The notes: generated by a model not told the origin, from the sequence alone. Positions 1-6,571 are shown, counted from the first letter of the stretch. The stretch is 7,935 nt of DNA from Limiplasma sp045538465 (GCA_045538465.1 JAZSRK010000102.1:1-7935); one strand, 5' to 3'. Program-made: numbers and translations.

Positions 1-1204
1 GCCCGCGCTCCAGCACCATGAGGATGGTTTCGTCATCGGCATTCAGGGGCAGGGGGGTGGGGGTGATGACCGGTGCTAACGTGTAGTTGGGGTCGATGGT
101 AGCGGCAGGGGCGGGGGTGATCTCGGGGGTCGGTACTGCGGCTTGTACGGTCGGTTCGGCTGCGGTATTATCGGCGGTCACGGTTTCGTCGCCGCTGGCC
201 ACGATGATCTCAGGCGCAGCGCTGGCAGCGGTATCGTCGGCTGCATCAGCGGCGGCATCATCGCTGGGCACGTCGGCTTCGGGCACATCGCCGGAAAGGG
301 TAGCGTCGGCTGCATCCACGTTTGCATCATCGCTGGGCACGTCGGCTTCGGGCGTATCGCCGGAAAGGGGATCGTCGGCTGCATCGGCGGCGGCATCGTC
401 GCTGGGCACGTCGGCTTCGGGCACATCGCCGGAAAGAGTATCATCGGCGGTCGTGACGTCGTCCTCGTCAGCGGCCTCAGCCGTTTCCTGTGCAGGGGCG
501 GCTTCGCCGGTAAGCCAGTGGGAAAGGTTCAAGCCCAGCTGTTCCCATGGCAGATCCACCAAACGTGCTTCTGCACTGATGGCATCTGCACCGTAGAAGA
601 CCCGCAGACTGTCCTTCATCAAAAAATAGGAGTTGGGCATGGGGATATGGGAGGATTCGGTAATATCGGTTTTGAGGTAGTTACCGGCGATGCCCTGCAT
701 AAATACTGCATTGCGCAAAACATCATCCACGGTCTCCTTGGGGTCGGTAAAAAACTCGTAGAGAGAGAGGGCGCGTTGTTCCTCCAAAGAGACCACGACC
801 CAGAAAAAGTCGGTCTGAACAACATTGGAGCCAGCTGCCTGATAACGGAAGGAAGCCTCTACCGACAAAAGACCGGGAAAGTCCATGCTGGCGGTATAGC
901 CGCTGTAGATGGTATCCATCAGACCGTTCTGGTAGCCGGTGGTATCGGTTTGCTCCTCCATGGCGCAGCGGTCTTCAATGGGCTTAGCTACCGTCTGGGT
1001 GAGAAACTGTTCCAGCGCTTTATCCTCACAAACGAAGGAGGGGTAGTCCACCGCAAAGCGCTGGTTTTTGGTCTTGGTCACTTGGTGGTGGCGGTAGATG
1101 GTAACACCGTCGGCCTCCAGATCCACCACTTCCTCCTGCGCCAAAACGGGCAGGCAGGTAAGCAGCAGGCAGAGCGCTGTAAGCAAGGCAAAAAGTCTTT
1201 TCAT
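1..1204 (-). CDS. Secreted RsiV/DUF3298-like protein with acidic repeat region (3' end outside window)
   Basis: The frame opens with an ATG at 1204, preceded by GGAGG (1212-1216) at 7 bases, and stays open to the left edge, so 401 residues are visible and the C terminus is missing. Residues 1-22 form a signal peptide (basic start, Leu-rich core, probable cleavage after VLA). Residues ~45-225 resemble the RsiV/DUF3298 fold: a conserved-looking SLYEFFTDPKETVDDVLRNA stretch (147-166) and FLMKDSLRVFYG followed by DLPWEQL near the end. This fold is known in anti-sigma factor RsiV, which binds lysozyme, and in many uncharacterised exported clostridial proteins. Residues ~235-350 are Asp/Ala-rich with three 23-residue repeats, then a Pro/Thr linker (TPEITPAPA, TPTPLPL) leads to an unseen domain starting DDETILMVLERG. 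It lies 32 bases after the upstream membrane-protein gene, so the two are probably co-transcribed. Exported location is well supported; the role is unknown. Confidence 0.85.
   Translation of the reverse strand, partial: MKRLFALLTALCLLLTCLPVLAQEEVVDLEADGVTIYRHHQVTKTKNQRFAVDYPSFVCEDKALEQFLTQTVAKPIEDRCAMEEQTDTTGYQNGLMDTIYSGYTASMDFPGLLSVEASFRYQAAGSNVVQTDFFWVVVSLEEQRALSLYEFFTDPKETVDDVLRNAVFMQGIAGNYLKTDITESSHIPMPNSYFLMKDSLRVFYGADAISAEARLVDLPWEQLGLNLSHWLTGEAAPAQETAEAADEDDVTTADDTLSGDVPEADVPSDDAAADAADDPLSGDTPEADVPSDDANVDAADATLSGDVPEADVPSDDAAADAADDTAASAAPEIIVASGDETVTADNTAAEPTVQAAVPTPEITPAPAATIDPNYTLAPVITPTPLPLNADDETILMVLERG
230..436 (-). repeat. Three in-frame 69-bp tandem repeats (23 residues each)
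   Basis: Three direct copies with an exact 69-bp period encode units beginning LSGD(V/T)PEADVPSDDA, residues 257-325 of the secreted protein. The cores are nearly identical; the middle copy differs most (NVDAADAT in place of AADAADDP). The product is a strongly acidic, low-complexity spacer between the folded N-terminal domain and the Pro/Thr linker. The exact multiple of three keeps the frame when copy number changes. Confidence 0.95.
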
Positions 1205-1236
1205 GGGGATACCTCCAGTATTCAGAACGTAGGGGG

Positions 1237-3243
1237 TCATTCCAGAATGATGGGGCAGTTGGTAACAGCGGAGAGGGCCACGTATTCTTCTGCGCCGTCC
1301 CGGCTGAGAACGAAATAATGGGAGAGGGGCTGGGGATAGCTGGCGCTGCCGATGGCCAGCACCATGGCCTGCCCAGCTTGTGCAGGCAAAATGTCGCCCT
1401 GCCAGCGCACATCGCTTTCCACCGGCAGTATGCTGTCGTATACAAAATCGTAATGCTGCTGCCCGTTTACATACAGGGCGTATTTGCCGCTGGCGGCATC
1501 CTGCACCACCATGGCGGCACAGTCGGTGTAGAAGCGCACATTGGCGGTCTCAAGCAGGGGTGGAGCCGCAGGGTCGTCGATCAGATCGGCGATGCGGTAT
1601 AACTGGCCGTTTTGCAGGTAGACCATGCCCAAGGCAGAGGCGACCACATCGCTATTGTCGGCTGCATCCCGCCATTTGACGATGGTGCCGGCATCCTTGC
1701 CGCTAACGGCATACAGCGTGTAGCGGGTGGCGGAGCCTTCAACGCCGGTATCCACATAGGCAACGGTCTCGGAGCCGGTCATGGGAAAACTGCGGCAGAA
1801 CCAAAGACGGCTGATGAGCTGCCCTTCTCGGTCGATCAGGTTGTGGCTGCCGCTGGCATCGGTGATCTTCGCCCAGCCGTTCATCATGGGGTGGAGGGTC
1901 ATCTCTTCGCCCAACGTATTTTCCAGCTGAGTCAGGTCGATCATGGCGCGGCCTTCCTCATCGATGAGCCACGGCTCCATGGCGGCGTAGAAGCCGCCGC
2001 CGTCTACGGGGAACATGCCATCAGCAGGCAGTTGATCAAAATACGCCAGCAAGCGCCCATCTGAAGCGAAAAGATAGTAGTCGTACAGCCCGTCGGCCCG
2101 CATGCTGCGGGTGAGTACGTTGCTGTCGGTAACGGCGTAGGTAGCCATCTGCACCGGACCGCTGATCTGCTCGATGGCCTGACTGGTCTTATCGGATACG
2201 GCCATGGCCGGGGCTGCATCGTACCCGCGAATGGGCTGGGGCGTTGCAGTGGGGGCGGGAATGGCGCTGCTGGATGCAGTGGTCGCGCTTTGGGGCTTTT
2301 CTTGCCCGGCCAGCCAAAGCAGTCCCCCTGCCAGCACACCAGCGATGGCTAGTGCCATGACCGTGCGGCGCATCTTCCGTTTTTTGCGGCGGCGCTTGAC
2401 GGGCTTCAGGCGCTCTTCGGCAGTTACCTGATAGCCTTCCGCATCCGCATCGGCCAGCATAGTCTGGCGCTCTTCCTGCGCCCAGTTGGCCTCCTGTACG
2501 CGGTATACGTTTACAGCAGGATCTTCGCCGCCCTCCTGCCAGCTGTCTTCTTCGTAGCCCTCCGACCAGTCCAGCAGGTCAAAGGGAGCGGTCTCTTCCT
2601 GAGGGGCTACGTTGGCTGCACGCCGGTAATAAGCGGATAGGTTGGCGGCCAGTACAGAACGCTCCGTATCAGGGTCGGGCTCTGTCTGCTCCGACTGCGA
2701 AGCGGGGATCGGCGGGAAGGCGTAAGTCTCTGCGGCAGAGGCAGCATCAGGATCCGCTGGCGGCATAAACGCAGCATAGTTTGGCAGAAGGCTCTCCCCG
2801 GTAGGTTCGTTGGAGGTATACAGCGAAGGGTCGTAGCCCGATTGTTCGGCGGGCATTTCGCTTTGTGCATAGGGCTGCACAGGCAAGCTCTGGCCTGTGG
2901 GCTCGTTGGAGGTATACAGCGAAGGGTCGTAGCCCGGCTGTTCGGCAGGCACGGCGCTTTGTGCATAGGGCTGCACAGGCAGGCTCTGGCCTGTGGGCTC
3001 GTTGGAGGTATACAGCGAAGGGTCGTAGCCCGATTGCTCGGCGGGCACGGTGCTTTGGGCATAGGGCTGCACAGGCGCATCGCTATGGGCCTGTTCGTAA
3101 GCGGCGTGGCGCGCGGCAGCTCGTTCGTTGACGGGGGCGGCGCTGTATGCGGCGGTCTCATCGGCATCGGGCAGCATACGGGCGTTGTAAAGCTGTTCAG
3201 CCCGTTCGCTGCGGCGGCGATAGGTACGGTTGGTGTTACTCAT
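1237..3243 (-). CDS. Single-pass membrane protein with repetitive cytoplasmic tail and WG-like ectodomain
   Basis: This protein has 668 residues. I chose the ATG at 3243 because GAGGTG (3250-3255) sits 6 bases upstream; an in-frame ATG at 3309 lies upstream of the predicted -10 box and has no such site. The N-terminal ~280 residues are hydrophilic and Pro/Gln/Glu-rich, with three 32-residue repeats at 58-153. A very basic stretch (KRRRKKRKMRR, 283-293) precedes one hydrophobic helix (about 294-313), so by the positive-inside rule the N terminus is cytoplasmic and residues 314-668 are outside. A Ser/Thr/Pro/Ala linker (318-336) leads to a domain with WG-repeat-like segments, for example GWAKITDASGSHNLIDREGQ (455-474) and KYALYVNGQQHYDFVYD (587-603). 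WG-type beta repeats are widespread in clostridial surface proteins, but their ligands are mostly unknown. It is first in a minus-strand operon with the RsiV-like gene. No enzymatic motif is visible and the function is unassigned. Confidence 0.87.
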   Translation of the reverse strand: MSNTNRTYRRRSERAEQLYNARMLPDADETAAYSAAPVNERAAARHAAYEQAHSDAPVQPYAQSTVPAEQSGYDPSLYTSNEPTGQSLPVQPYAQSAVPAEQPGYDPSLYTSNEPTGQSLPVQPYAQSEMPAEQSGYDPSLYTSNEPTGESLLPNYAAFMPPADPDAASAAETYAFPPIPASQSEQTEPDPDTERSVLAANLSAYYRRAANVAPQEETAPFDLLDWSEGYEEDSWQEGGEDPAVNVYRVQEANWAQEERQTMLADADAEGYQVTAEERLKPVKRRRKKRKMRRTVMALAIAGVLAGGLLWLAGQEKPQSATTASSSAIPAPTATPQPIRGYDAAPAMAVSDKTSQAIEQISGPVQMATYAVTDSNVLTRSMRADGLYDYYLFASDGRLLAYFDQLPADGMFPVDGGGFYAAMEPWLIDEEGRAMIDLTQLENTLGEEMTLHPMMNGWAKITDASGSHNLIDREGQLISRLWFCRSFPMTGSETVAYVDTGVEGSATRYTLYAVSGKDAGTIVKWRDAADNSDVVASALGMVYLQNGQLYRIADLIDDPAAPPLLETANVRFYTDCAAMVVQDAASGKYALYVNGQQHYDFVYDSILPVESDVRWQGDILPAQAGQAMVLAIGSASYPQPLSHYFVLSRDGAEEYVALSAVTNCPIILE
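2785..3072 (-). repeat. Three in-frame 96-bp tandem repeats (32 residues each)
   Basis: Three head-to-tail copies with a 96-bp period (2785-2880, 2881-2976, 2977-3072) encode VQPYAQS.(V/M)PAEQ.GYDPSLY followed by TSNEPTG.SL, residues 58-153 of the membrane protein. By eye the two promoter-proximal copies differ at about 7 of 96 bases. The third is more diverged at its distal end (GESLL). The segment is cytoplasmic, probably disordered, and rich in Pro, Gln, Ser and Tyr. Confidence 0.95.
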
Positions 3244-3292
3244 GGCAGGCACCTCGTTGCTGCGTGAAAAATGGGAGAGTTCCTTATCCTTT

Positions 3293-3322
3293 AAGATAAC
3301 ACGAATCACTGCCCAAGGTCAA
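3293..3322 (-). promoter_or_regulatory. Sigma-A-like promoter for the minus-strand envelope operon
   Basis: Read on the minus strand there is a TTGACC -35 (3317-3322), an 18-base spacer and a TATCTT -10 (3293-3298). Transcription would start near 3286, giving a leader of about 40 bases before the ATG at 3243. The -10 matches the consensus at 4 of 6 positions and the -35 at 5 of 6. Its position also argues against the upstream ATG at 3309. Confidence 0.55.
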
Positions 3323-3341
3323 GGGCGGGATATCGCCGGTA

Positions 3342-3374
3342 AAAGTCTGCCAACCCCTTGTGTTGACAGACTTT
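3342..3374. promoter_or_regulatory. Operator-like inverted repeat overlapping the sfsA -35 box
   Basis: The arms AAAGTCTGcCAAC (3342-3354) and GTTGaCAGACTTT (3362-3374) are complementary at 12 of 13 positions around a 7-base centre (CCCTTGT). The right arm contains the whole TTGACA -35 of the sfsA promoter (3363-3368). The left arm ends about 20 bases upstream of the minus promoter's -35. This is where a dimeric repressor would block sfsA transcription. The site is upstream of the predicted sfsA start, so it is more plausibly a protein-binding site than an RNA hairpin for that gene. No regulator gene is in the window. Confidence 0.5.
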
Positions 3375-3391
3375 GGAGCATCGTGTATCAT
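3363..3391 (+). promoter_or_regulatory. Strong sigma-A-type promoter for sfsA
   Basis: A perfect TTGACA (3363-3368), a 17-base spacer and TATCAT (3386-3391, 5 of 6 to consensus) form the best promoter in the window. The start would be near 3398, leaving a leader of about 67 bases. That leader contains a small 5-bp hairpin (3424-3436) before the ribosome binding site. Confidence 0.75.
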
Positions 3392-3464
3392 CGGATGCAC
3401 ACACGGGTGATTACCTATTTAATGCATTTTGAATGCTTTTATTGCCCGATGACCGGAGGTGCCT

Positions 3465-4154
3465 ATGCAATACCAACGAATTGAGGAAGCCATATTTATC
3501 AACAGACCCAATCGCTTTATCGCCACGGTCTCCCTTGCGGGGCAGGAGGTGGTGTGCCATGTAAAGAATACCGGCAGATGCCGGGAATTGCTTGTGCCGG
3601 GGGCGGCGGTCTATGTGCAAAAGGCAGAAAACCCCTTGCGCAAGACCGCTTACGATCTTATCGCCGTGCGAAAGGGGCAGCGGCTGATCAACATGGATGC
3701 TGCGGCCCCCAATCAGGTATTTGGTGAATGGGCGCTGGCGGGCGGGCTGCTGCCAAGACCCACGCTGGTAAAGGCCGAGGCCAAACGAGGAGCATCTCGG
3801 CTGGATTTTTACATAGAGGCAGAAAACCGCAAGGCGTGGGTAGAGGTAAAAGGCGTTACGCTGGAAGAAAGCGGTCATGTGCGCTTCCCGGATGCCCCTA
3901 CAGAGCGCGGCATCAAGCACCTGAAAGAATTGGAAAGCTGCGTGCGGGATGGCTTTGAAGCCTACGCCGTGTTTGTGATCCAGATGGAAGGCGTGACCGA
4001 TTTTGCACCTAATTGGGCCACTCATCCGGCTTTCGGAGAGGCGCTGTTGCAGGCGGCTCAAAATGGCGTGCAGGTCTTGGCGCTGGATTGTACCGTTTCT
4101 CCGGATGGTCTCAGCATCCGTCAGCCGGTGCCTGTGGTGCTTGCAAAACCGTAA
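3465..4154 (+). CDS. sfsA: SfsA family DNA/RNA nuclease (sugar fermentation stimulation protein homolog)
   Basis: This protein has 229 residues, close to the usual SfsA length. The start is ATG 3465, preceded by GGAGGT (3455-3460) at about 5 bases. A GTG two codons upstream lies inside that ribosome binding site and is rejected. Family features in order: an N-terminal OB-like part with NRFIA (16-20) and CHVKNTGRCREL (31-42), then a nuclease-like core with SRLDFYIE (111-118, Asp114) and WVEVKGVTL (125-133, Glu127 and Lys129, matching a PD-(D/E)xK arrangement), then FPDAPTERGIKHLKEL (141-156). SfsA was first described in E. coli as a factor raising maltose gene expression and binding DNA nonspecifically; the family is now usually annotated as a DNA/RNA nuclease. 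The physiological substrate in Gram-positives is not settled. It appears monocistronic: its own promoter lies upstream and a terminator follows 6 bases after the stop. No sign of truncation. Confidence 0.96.
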   Translation: MQYQRIEEAIFINRPNRFIATVSLAGQEVVCHVKNTGRCRELLVPGAAVYVQKAENPLRKTAYDLIAVRKGQRLINMDAAAPNQVFGEWALAGGLLPRPTLVKAEAKRGASRLDFYIEAENRKAWVEVKGVTLEESGHVRFPDAPTERGIKHLKELESCVRDGFEAYAVFVIQMEGVTDFAPNWATHPAFGEALLQAAQNGVQVLALDCTVSPDGLSIRQPVPVVLAKP

Positions 4155-4194
4155 AAAATGGGGAGGCGCTCCGTCGAGCTGCCTCCCGATTTTT
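4153..4194. terminator. Bidirectional rho-independent terminator between sfsA and the HAD gene
   Basis: A GC-rich stem GGGAGGC (4161-4167) / GCCTCCC (4181-4187), extendable by three inner pairs with one bulged base, is followed on the plus strand by TTTTT (4190-4194). On the minus strand it is followed by a U run from AAAAAA at 4153-4158. It therefore can end both sfsA and the convergent minus-strand operon. Confidence 0.85.
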
Positions 4195-4204
4195 ATGTCC
4201 CAAA

Positions 4205-4237
4205 CGCAATGGGTGTTTAGGCGATAGACACCTTGCG
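4205..4237. other. Stem-loop downstream of the HAD gene
   Basis: An inner stem GGTGTTTA (4212-4219) / TAGACACC (4225-4232, one G-U pair) with loop GGCGA is extended by CGCAA (4205-4209) / TTGCG (4233-4237) across a 2-base bulge. There is no clear U tract on either strand. It is 9 bases past the stop of the minus-strand HAD gene, so it may protect the 3' end of that mRNA or assist the terminator at 4153-4194. Confidence 0.5.
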
Positions 4238-4245
4238 CCGGGGCC

Positions 4246-4929
4246 TTACCCTAAAAGAATAGTAGCTGCCTCGTCAAAGTTGTGCGCCACAAACGTAGCA
4301 TGATGCTCTGCCGGGGCTTGGCTGCCGCCTGTGTAGAGAATGCTGTCCACCTCTGCGTTGTTGGCGGCGGCGATATCCGCGGTAATGCTGTCGCCAAAGA
4401 CCACTGCCTGCCTTGGGTCGCTGATGCCGGCCAGCTCCATGGCTTTGTAGATCATGGATGGGTGAGGTTTGGCGTGCCCGATCTCCTCAGAAATGATCAG
4501 CCCGGAGATGTACGGGGTAAGCACACAGCCTGTAAAGCGGCTGCGCTGCACGGCAGAGATGCCGTTGGTGATCAGGTAGATGGGCATATGCTGGCTGATG
4601 CGGCGGCAGAAATCCTCTGCACCGGGCAGAAGAATGCGCTGCTTGCCCAGTTCCTCCACAAAGAAAGCGCCCATTTCCTCCGGGTCGGCTGCGTGCCCCA
4701 ACAGAGCCAAAAATTCCCGAAAACGGTCGATGCGCAGCTTTTGTTGGGTGGTCTCGCCCCGCTCCAGCTTCTTCCACTGGGCGTCGTTCACCCGGTGGTA
4801 CAGGGCGGTATTTTCCTCGGTGGCTGCGATGCCAAATTGCCGGAAAGCAGCAGCGATGGCGTTTTTCTCACCGGCCTTAAAATCGAACAGGGTGCCGTCT
4901 GCATCGGATAATAGCACTTGATAGCCCAT
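4246..4929 (-). CDS. yjjG: YjjG-family HAD-type pyrimidine nucleotidase
   Basis: This protein has 227 residues, the usual size for the YjjG branch of the HAD superfamily (subfamily IA). All four HAD motifs are present: motif I DADGT (9-13, Asp9 nucleophile and Asp11 acid/base), motif II LITNG (119-123, Thr121), motif III Lys154 in GHAKPHP, and motif IV VFGDSITADI (177-186, Asp180 and Asp185). The helical cap at about 15-95 contains a YHRVNDAQWKKLERGE stretch like that of YjjG. Known members dephosphorylate noncanonical pyrimidine nucleoside monophosphates and related nucleotides in the cytoplasm, a housecleaning role; exact substrates here are inferred. The start ATG 4929 has AAAGGAG (4941-4947) 11 bases upstream, a rather long spacing. 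It is second in a minus-strand pair, 24 bases after the flavin-reductase-like gene, and ends facing sfsA. A general HAD phosphatase acting on sugar phosphates or FMN is the main alternative. Confidence 0.9.
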   Translation of the reverse strand: MGYQVLLSDADGTLFDFKAGEKNAIAAAFRQFGIAATEENTALYHRVNDAQWKKLERGETTQQKLRIDRFREFLALLGHAADPEEMGAFFVEELGKQRILLPGAEDFCRRISQHMPIYLITNGISAVQRSRFTGCVLTPYISGLIISEEIGHAKPHPSMIYKAMELAGISDPRQAVVFGDSITADIAAANNAEVDSILYTGGSQAPAEHHATFVAHNFDEAATILLG

Positions 4930-4953
4930 GGCTGTTCCCTCTCCTTTGTTTCG

Positions 4954-5571
4954 TCAGCGTTTCAAACCGCGGCGTTCCAGTGCTTCATCCGAAGCGATGG
5001 AATAGCCAAAGAAGCCCAGTACATCGCTCAGGGCGCGATACTTGCCGTGCACATAGCTCACCAGTTCCATGGCTTCTTCGTTGATGGCGCCGGTTTCGGT
5101 AAAGTACTGCTGGGCGATGTTTACATCCACCACCTCCGCCAAGAACAGGTCGTGGCTGCCCAGCTCGATGATCTGCTTTACCTTGCAGCTGAGAAATGCG
5201 GGAGCCTCTGCCACGCCGGGTGCAACGCTGAGACCAGGTGCAGCGATAGGTGTAAGCGCCATGGCGGCAAACTTATCTACCTCACGCCCGCTTTTGACAC
5301 CGCAATAATCCGTTGCGCGGCATAGCGCCTGCGAGGTCAGGTTGATGGTAAACTCGCCGGTGCGGGCAATGATGCCGTGACTGTAGCGCTCTTTTCGGAT
5401 GCTGACGCTCACCATGGGCGGTTTGGAGCAAACGATGCCGGCCCACGCTACGGTGATCAGGTTAGGCGCGATGCTGTTTTCCGGGTCGGCGCAGCCCAGC
5501 ATCACTACGGGAACCGGGCTTAGATAGGTAGTAGGGCCAATGGAACGGAAACTTTCATTTTTTTGCAACAT
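4954..5571 (-). CDS. Flavin reductase family (FMN-binding split-barrel) protein
   Basis: This protein has 205 residues. The sequence pattern fits the flavin-reductase-like domain: GPTTYLSPVPVVMLGCAD (12-29), NLITVAWAGIVCSKPPMVSV (37-56), SIRKERYSHGIIARTGEFTINL (57-78, the region that lines the FMN site in relatives), and HDLFLAEVVDVNI (140-152) near the end of the barrel. Relatives such as flavoredoxin and FMN reductases bind FMN noncovalently and move electrons between NAD(P)H, flavin and partner proteins. The exact reaction here cannot be read from the sequence. No signal peptide, so it is cytoplasmic. The start ATG 5571 has AAGGGGG (5579-5585) 7 bases upstream. It is first in the minus-strand pair with the HAD nucleotidase and is driven by the promoter at 5603-5632. 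Several cysteines (27, 48, 84, 90, 129) are scattered without a clear metal-site pattern. Confidence 0.9.
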   Translation of the reverse strand: MLQKNESFRSIGPTTYLSPVPVVMLGCADPENSIAPNLITVAWAGIVCSKPPMVSVSIRKERYSHGIIARTGEFTINLTSQALCRATDYCGVKSGREVDKFAAMALTPIAAPGLSVAPGVAEAPAFLSCKVKQIIELGSHDLFLAEVVDVNIAQQYFTETGAINEEAMELVSYVHGKYRALSDVLGFFGYSIASDEALERRGLKR

Positions 5572-5583
5572 TCGACTTCCCCC

Positions 5584-5612
5584 TTGTTTCCTTATTAGGG
5601 AAAGTGTACAAT
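5584..5612 (+). promoter_or_regulatory. Promoter for the phosphoesterase/L,D-transpeptidase operon
   Basis: A TTGTTT -35 (5584-5589, 3 of 6), a 17-base spacer and a good TACAAT -10 (5607-5612, 5 of 6) precede the ATG at 5678. The leader would be about 60 bases. The -10 shares two bases (5607-5608) with the -10 of the opposing promoter. Confidence 0.55.
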
Positions 5613-5632
5613 GAAGATAAAGGAACTGTCAA
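5603..5632 (-). promoter_or_regulatory. Promoter for the flavin reductase/HAD operon
   Basis: On the minus strand a perfect TTGACA -35 (5627-5632), an 18-base spacer and a TACACT -10 (5603-5608, 4 of 6) give a start near 5596 and a leader of about 25 bases. It overlaps the divergent plus-strand promoter, so the two polymerases cannot occupy both sites at once. Confidence 0.6.
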
Positions 5633-5677
5633 CACACAAGCGTGACCGGCCGCAGCCACCGGCGAAAGGAGTTGCCC

Positions 5678-6571
5678 ATGCCCCGTTATCATTACCGTTA
5701 CCGCAGGCGCAGAGTTGATTTTGCCAAACTGATCAAGGTACTGCTGGTGTTGCTGGTGCTGGCGGCCCTGGTGGGCGCTGTGTATGTGTTTACCAATTCG
5801 GTGCAGGTAAAGGAACATACCCTTACCCTTGCCGATCTGCCGGATAATTTGCGCAACGTGCGCATCGTGTACCTGAGCGATATCCATCAAGGGCCGTGGT
5901 TTTCGCAAAAACGGGTGGATCAGCTGATCGGCATGGTAAACGGTCTCAGTGCCGATATCGTGATCTTTGGCGGCGACTATGCACAGGATGCCCAAGGGGC
6001 TGTGCACTTTTTTGAAAACTTGCCGGATATCTACGCACGGCAGGGCGTGTATGCGGTGGTGGGCGACCGGGATCGTTCCGACGAGGACGGCACGCTGGCG
6101 CAGCTGCAATCGGCCATGAAGAATAAGAACGTCGTGGGGTTGGTAAACAGTTCTGCGGCCATCAAAATGGGCAAAACGTATATCTATGTGGCCGGTGCAG
6201 ATGATTATGCCAAGGGCTACCCCAAGGTGGCGCAGCTGGCGGAGGGGCTGAGCGAAAATGATTTCGTTATCTTCGCCGGGCATTCGCCCAATCTGCTGCC
6301 TGCCGTACATGATGCACGGGATAAGGACGGCAACATCCACTGGTACGATCTGGCGCTGTTTGGGCACACCCACGGCGGGCAGATCAACCTGTTTGGCTAC
6401 ACGCCCTTCCGTAAACTGCGCACGGAGATGGGTGCCCGCTACCGCACTGGCTGGAAGATGGAAAACCGTGCGCAGATCCTTGTTTCCAACGGCGTGGGCA
6501 CAGAATTTGTTCCTCTGCGGCTGTTTGCTGCACCGCAGATCCACCTGATCGTGTTAAAGAAGGGCTCCTGA
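5678..6571 (+). CDS. Membrane-anchored calcineurin-like metallophosphoesterase (YkuE/YaeI-like)
   Basis: This protein has 297 residues. I chose ATG 5678 because AAAGGAG (5665-5671) lies 6 bases upstream; an in-frame GTG at 5642 has no such site. A basic N terminus (RYHYRYRRRR-like) and one hydrophobic helix (about 16-38) anchor it with the enzyme domain outside. Metallophosphoesterase motifs run in order: SDIH (67-70, Asp68 and His70), GGD (98-100, Asp100), then GDRD (129-132) where the family has GNHD/E, then GHSPN (201-205, His202) and GHTHGGQ (229-235, His230 and His232). The overall plan matches YkuE/YaeI-type enzymes that act at the membrane face, such as lipid or UDP-diacylglucosamine pyrophosphate hydrolases, but the substrate is unknown. 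The Asn-to-Asp and His-to-Arg changes in the third motif may alter metal binding or catalysis. The stop lies 24 bases before the L,D-transpeptidase start, so the genes are probably co-transcribed, suggesting a cell-envelope role. Confidence 0.92.
   Translation: MPRYHYRYRRRRVDFAKLIKVLLVLLVLAALVGAVYVFTNSVQVKEHTLTLADLPDNLRNVRIVYLSDIHQGPWFSQKRVDQLIGMVNGLSADIVIFGGDYAQDAQGAVHFFENLPDIYARQGVYAVVGDRDRSDEDGTLAQLQSAMKNKNVVGLVNSSAAIKMGKTYIYVAGADDYAKGYPKVAQLAEGLSENDFVIFAGHSPNLLPAVHDARDKDGNIHWYDLALFGHTHGGQINLFGYTPFRKLRTEMGARYRTGWKMENRAQILVSNGVGTEFVPLRLFAAPQIHLIVLKKGS

Noticed and set aside
1237..1250. TCATTC/GAATGA hairpin at the stop of the membrane protein as a terminator
   Set aside because: The 2-base loop, AT-rich 6-bp stem and lack of a U tract make it weak, and the next gene begins 32 bases on, consistent with read-through.
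143..1318. Plus-strand open frame of 391 codons
   Set aside because: It is antisense to the secreted RsiV-like gene, which has a signal peptide, a ribosome binding site and recognisable domain features. The plus product is Gly/His/Ile-rich with no family resemblance, a typical shadow in GC-rich DNA.
2785..3072. Regular repeats as a CRISPR array
   Set aside because: The units are contiguous 96-bp copies without unique spacers, in frame within a coding region.
3244..3309. Upstream ATG at 3309 for the WG-like membrane protein
   Set aside because: The predicted -10 (3293-3298) and start of transcription lie downstream of it, whereas ATG 3243 has a well-spaced GAGGTG.
3459..3464. GTG start for sfsA at 3459
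   Set aside because: The GTG is within the GGAGGT ribosome binding site; ATG 3465 is correctly spaced and fits SfsA N termini.
5642..5677. GTG start for the phosphoesterase at 5642
   Set aside because: It has no ribosome binding site, while AAAGGAG sits 6 bases before ATG 5678.
5555..6544. Minus-strand open frame of 329 codons
   Set aside because: It lies opposite the metallophosphoesterase, whose motifs are clear. The antisense product has no recognisable motif and no ribosome binding site.
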